DNA of 7,825 bases from Pseudomonadota bacterium (GTDB lineage Bacteria; Pseudomonadota; Alphaproteobacteria; Acetobacterales; Acetobacteraceae). The stretch's first letter is position 1; the number at the start of each line of letters is the position of its first letter. The DNA is taken from the NCBI GenBank assembly GCA_021815835.1, contig JAKAZN010000068.1, positions 1-7,825 on the forward strand, given 5' to 3'. The translations under genes were made by a program, and so were the position numbers. Positions 6,433 to 7,825 of this stretch are shown here, one piece after another. The notes under the pieces are model-generated. The model searched no databases. It had not been told where the DNA came from and saw only the letters and a list, made by a program, of their open reading frames with translations.

Positions 6433-7825
6433 GCCTCCCGCGCATCGCACTGCTGGGTGTGTCGATCGAGTGCAACCGCTTTGCCCCCATGGCGACGGAG
6501 GCTGATTTTGCCTCTCGGACCCTGATCGCCGGTCCCGCCATGCTCGCCGAGGCCCGTGCGCCGGCGCCGCGGATGCTGGCCGAACTGCCGGGCTTCGTGG
6601 CGGAGATGGACGCGGCCGGCTCGTGGGAGCCGGTGCCGATCCTGCTCGCCATGGCCGAGCCGAACGGGCCGATCGAACACGCGTTCTTCGCCGGCATGAT
6701 GAAGCAATGGGAGGCGGGGCTGCGCGCGGCCGGGCGGCTCGACGGCGTCTATGCCGTGCTGCATGGCGCGGCGCTGACCACCGAGGATGACGACCCCGAG
6801 GGGACGCTTCTCGCGCTGATCCGCCGCGTATGCGGGCCAGACATTCCCGTGGTCGCCACCTACGATCTGCACGCCAATGTCAGCGTCGCGGATGTCGATC
6901 TGGTCGATGCCTATATCGGCTATCGTACCAATCCGCACATGGACATGCGCGCGCGGGGACAGGAGGCGGCGGTCACGATGCGCCGCCTGCTCGGCGGCCT
7001 GCGGACCTATCGGGCGCGGGTGCGGCTGCCGATCGTGCCGCCCACCGTCACGATGCTGACCGGCGCGGATGTGCCTGACCGGCCCTATGGGGAACTGATC
7101 GATCTCGGCCAGAGGCGCATGACGGAAGTGCCGTACGCGGGCCGGATTGTGAACGTCTCGGTGATGGGCGGGTTTGCGTTCGCCGATACGGCGTTCAACG
7201 GCCTGAGCGTGGTGGTGACCGCGACCGATGCCGAGGCCGCGAGGGCGCTTGCCAACGAGATTGCGGTGGCCGGGTGGGCGCGGCGGGACCGTTTCCGCCC
7301 GCGCCTGACATCGCTGCCGGACGCGGTGGCGCTGGCCCACGCGACCACGGACCGCGCACGCAAGGCGCTGATCTTCGCCGATGTCGCCGACAATCCGGGC
7401 GGTGGCGGGCGTGGCAACACGATGCACATCCTGGCCGCCTTCCTGGAGGCGGGGGTGACGGATGCGCTGGTCGGCATCATCTTCGATCCCCCGCTTGCCG
7501 CCGAGGCCGCTTCACTTGGGGCGGGCGCGACCTTCATCGCGCGCTTCAATCGCGATGGCGGCGATGCGTTCTCCCATCCCTTCGCCGCGCCGGCCACGGT
7601 GCTTTCGGTCAAGCGAGAGCCGATCCGCGGTCGGCGCGGCATCTTCGCCAACAACACCATCGACCTCAGTCCGGCCGCTTCGCTTCGGATCGGCGGGATC
7701 GCCGTGGTAGTCGTCTCCAACCGCGTGCAATGTGCCGATCCGGCCTTCTTCGAGGCGTTCGGCCTGGATATCGCCGCTTCCCGCGTCGTCGTGGTAAAAT
7801 CGCGCGGCCATTTCCGCGGCGGCTT
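6429..7825 (+). CDS. M81-family (MlrC-like) zinc metallopeptidase/hydrolase, 3' end off-window
   Basis: The reading frame is open for 465 codons from GTG at 6429 to the right edge; the family is usually about 480-510 aa, so only the last few dozen residues are missing. M81 proteins have an N-terminal DUF1485 domain (here about 1-290) and an MlrC C-terminal domain (about 300 on). The founding member, MlrC, hydrolyses linearised microcystin peptides; most relatives have unknown substrates. Probable zinc ligands are Asp146 and His148 (YDLHANV) and His170 (RTNPHMD). His112 (VLHGAAL) precedes Asp146 by 34 residues, and His148 to His170 is 22, the same spacings as His150/Asp184/His186/His208 as I recall them for MlrC. 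Other hallmarks are Glu14 (VSIECNRF, where relatives mostly show HETNTF), SVMGGFAFAD (244-253), DNPGGGGRGNT (321-331) and KSRGHFR (457-463). There is no signal peptide, so it should be cytoplasmic. The GTGA overlap with the PLP gene implies coupled translation and a shared pathway. Its substrate is unlikely to be microcystin: no mlrA, mlrB or mlrD is seen. Confidence 0.9.
   Translation, partial: MSLPRIALLGVSIECNRFAPMATEADFASRTLIAGPAMLAEARAPAPRMLAELPGFVAEMDAAGSWEPVPILLAMAEPNGPIEHAFFAGMMKQWEAGLRAAGRLDGVYAVLHGAALTTEDDDPEGTLLALIRRVCGPDIPVVATYDLHANVSVADVDLVDAYIGYRTNPHMDMRARGQEAAVTMRRLLGGLRTYRARVRLPIVPPTVTMLTGADVPDRPYGELIDLGQRRMTEVPYAGRIVNVSVMGGFAFADTAFNGLSVVVTATDAEAARALANEIAVAGWARRDRFRPRLTSLPDAVALAHATTDRARKALIFADVADNPGGGGRGNTMHILAAFLEAGVTDALVGIIFDPPLAAEAASLGAGATFIARFNRDGGDAFSHPFAAPATVLSVKREPIRGRRGIFANNTIDLSPAASLRIGGIAVVVVSNRVQCADPAFFEAFGLDIAASRVVVVKSRGHFRGG

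Noticed and set aside
4909..7427. Two long - strand frames (4909-6450 and 6066-7427) opposite the PLP and M81 genes
   Set aside because: Both are shadows of well-supported + strand genes. Their translations are Arg/His/Gly-rich and match no family I know.
6429..7825. Microcystin degradation gene mlrC
   Set aside because: The family match is firm, but no mlrA, mlrB or mlrD is present and most M81 proteins are unrelated to microcystin. A gene symbol would overstate the evidence.

Overview
The window is a compact, GC-rich stretch of bacterial DNA with all genes on the + strand. GC bias at third codon positions, short intergenic gaps and 4-base start/stop overlaps suit a high-GC alphaproteobacterium. 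Acetobacteraceae or another Rhodospirillales-type lineage is my guess from the general look of the proteins. No rRNA, tRNA, CRISPR array, insertion sequence or phage gene is visible, and coding density is about 98%.

Layout: (1) 1-255, the C-terminal part of a glutathione S-transferase, cut by the left edge. (2) A 104-base gap (256-359), the only real intergenic space and the likeliest place for a promoter. (3) 360-1523, an acyl-CoA dehydrogenase. (4) 1546-3651, a fused ADP(NDP)-forming acyl-CoA ligase with an ATP-grasp domain. (5) 3677-5275, a GMC-family FAD alcohol oxidoreductase. (6) 5311-6432 (or from a TTG at 5272), a threonine-synthase-like PLP enzyme that has lost the cysteines of its N-terminal zinc ribbon. 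(7) 6429 to beyond the right edge, an M81 (MlrC-like) zinc metallohydrolase, nearly complete.

Genes 3 to 7 are separated by 22, 25, 35 (or -4) and -4 bases and look like one transcription unit. Each enzyme class is familiar, but the combination is not a textbook pathway I can name. A reasonable inference is a catabolic route for a small amide- or amino-acid-like compound. The M81 enzyme would open a peptide, amide or cyclic bond. The PLP enzyme would act on a resulting amino acid by elimination or deamination. The GMC enzyme would oxidise an alcohol, the ADP-forming ligase would make a CoA thioester, and the acyl-CoA dehydrogenase would introduce a 2,3-double bond. The substrate, the reaction order and whether all five act in one pathway cannot be settled from this sequence. 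No transporter or regulator is visible; they may lie outside the window.
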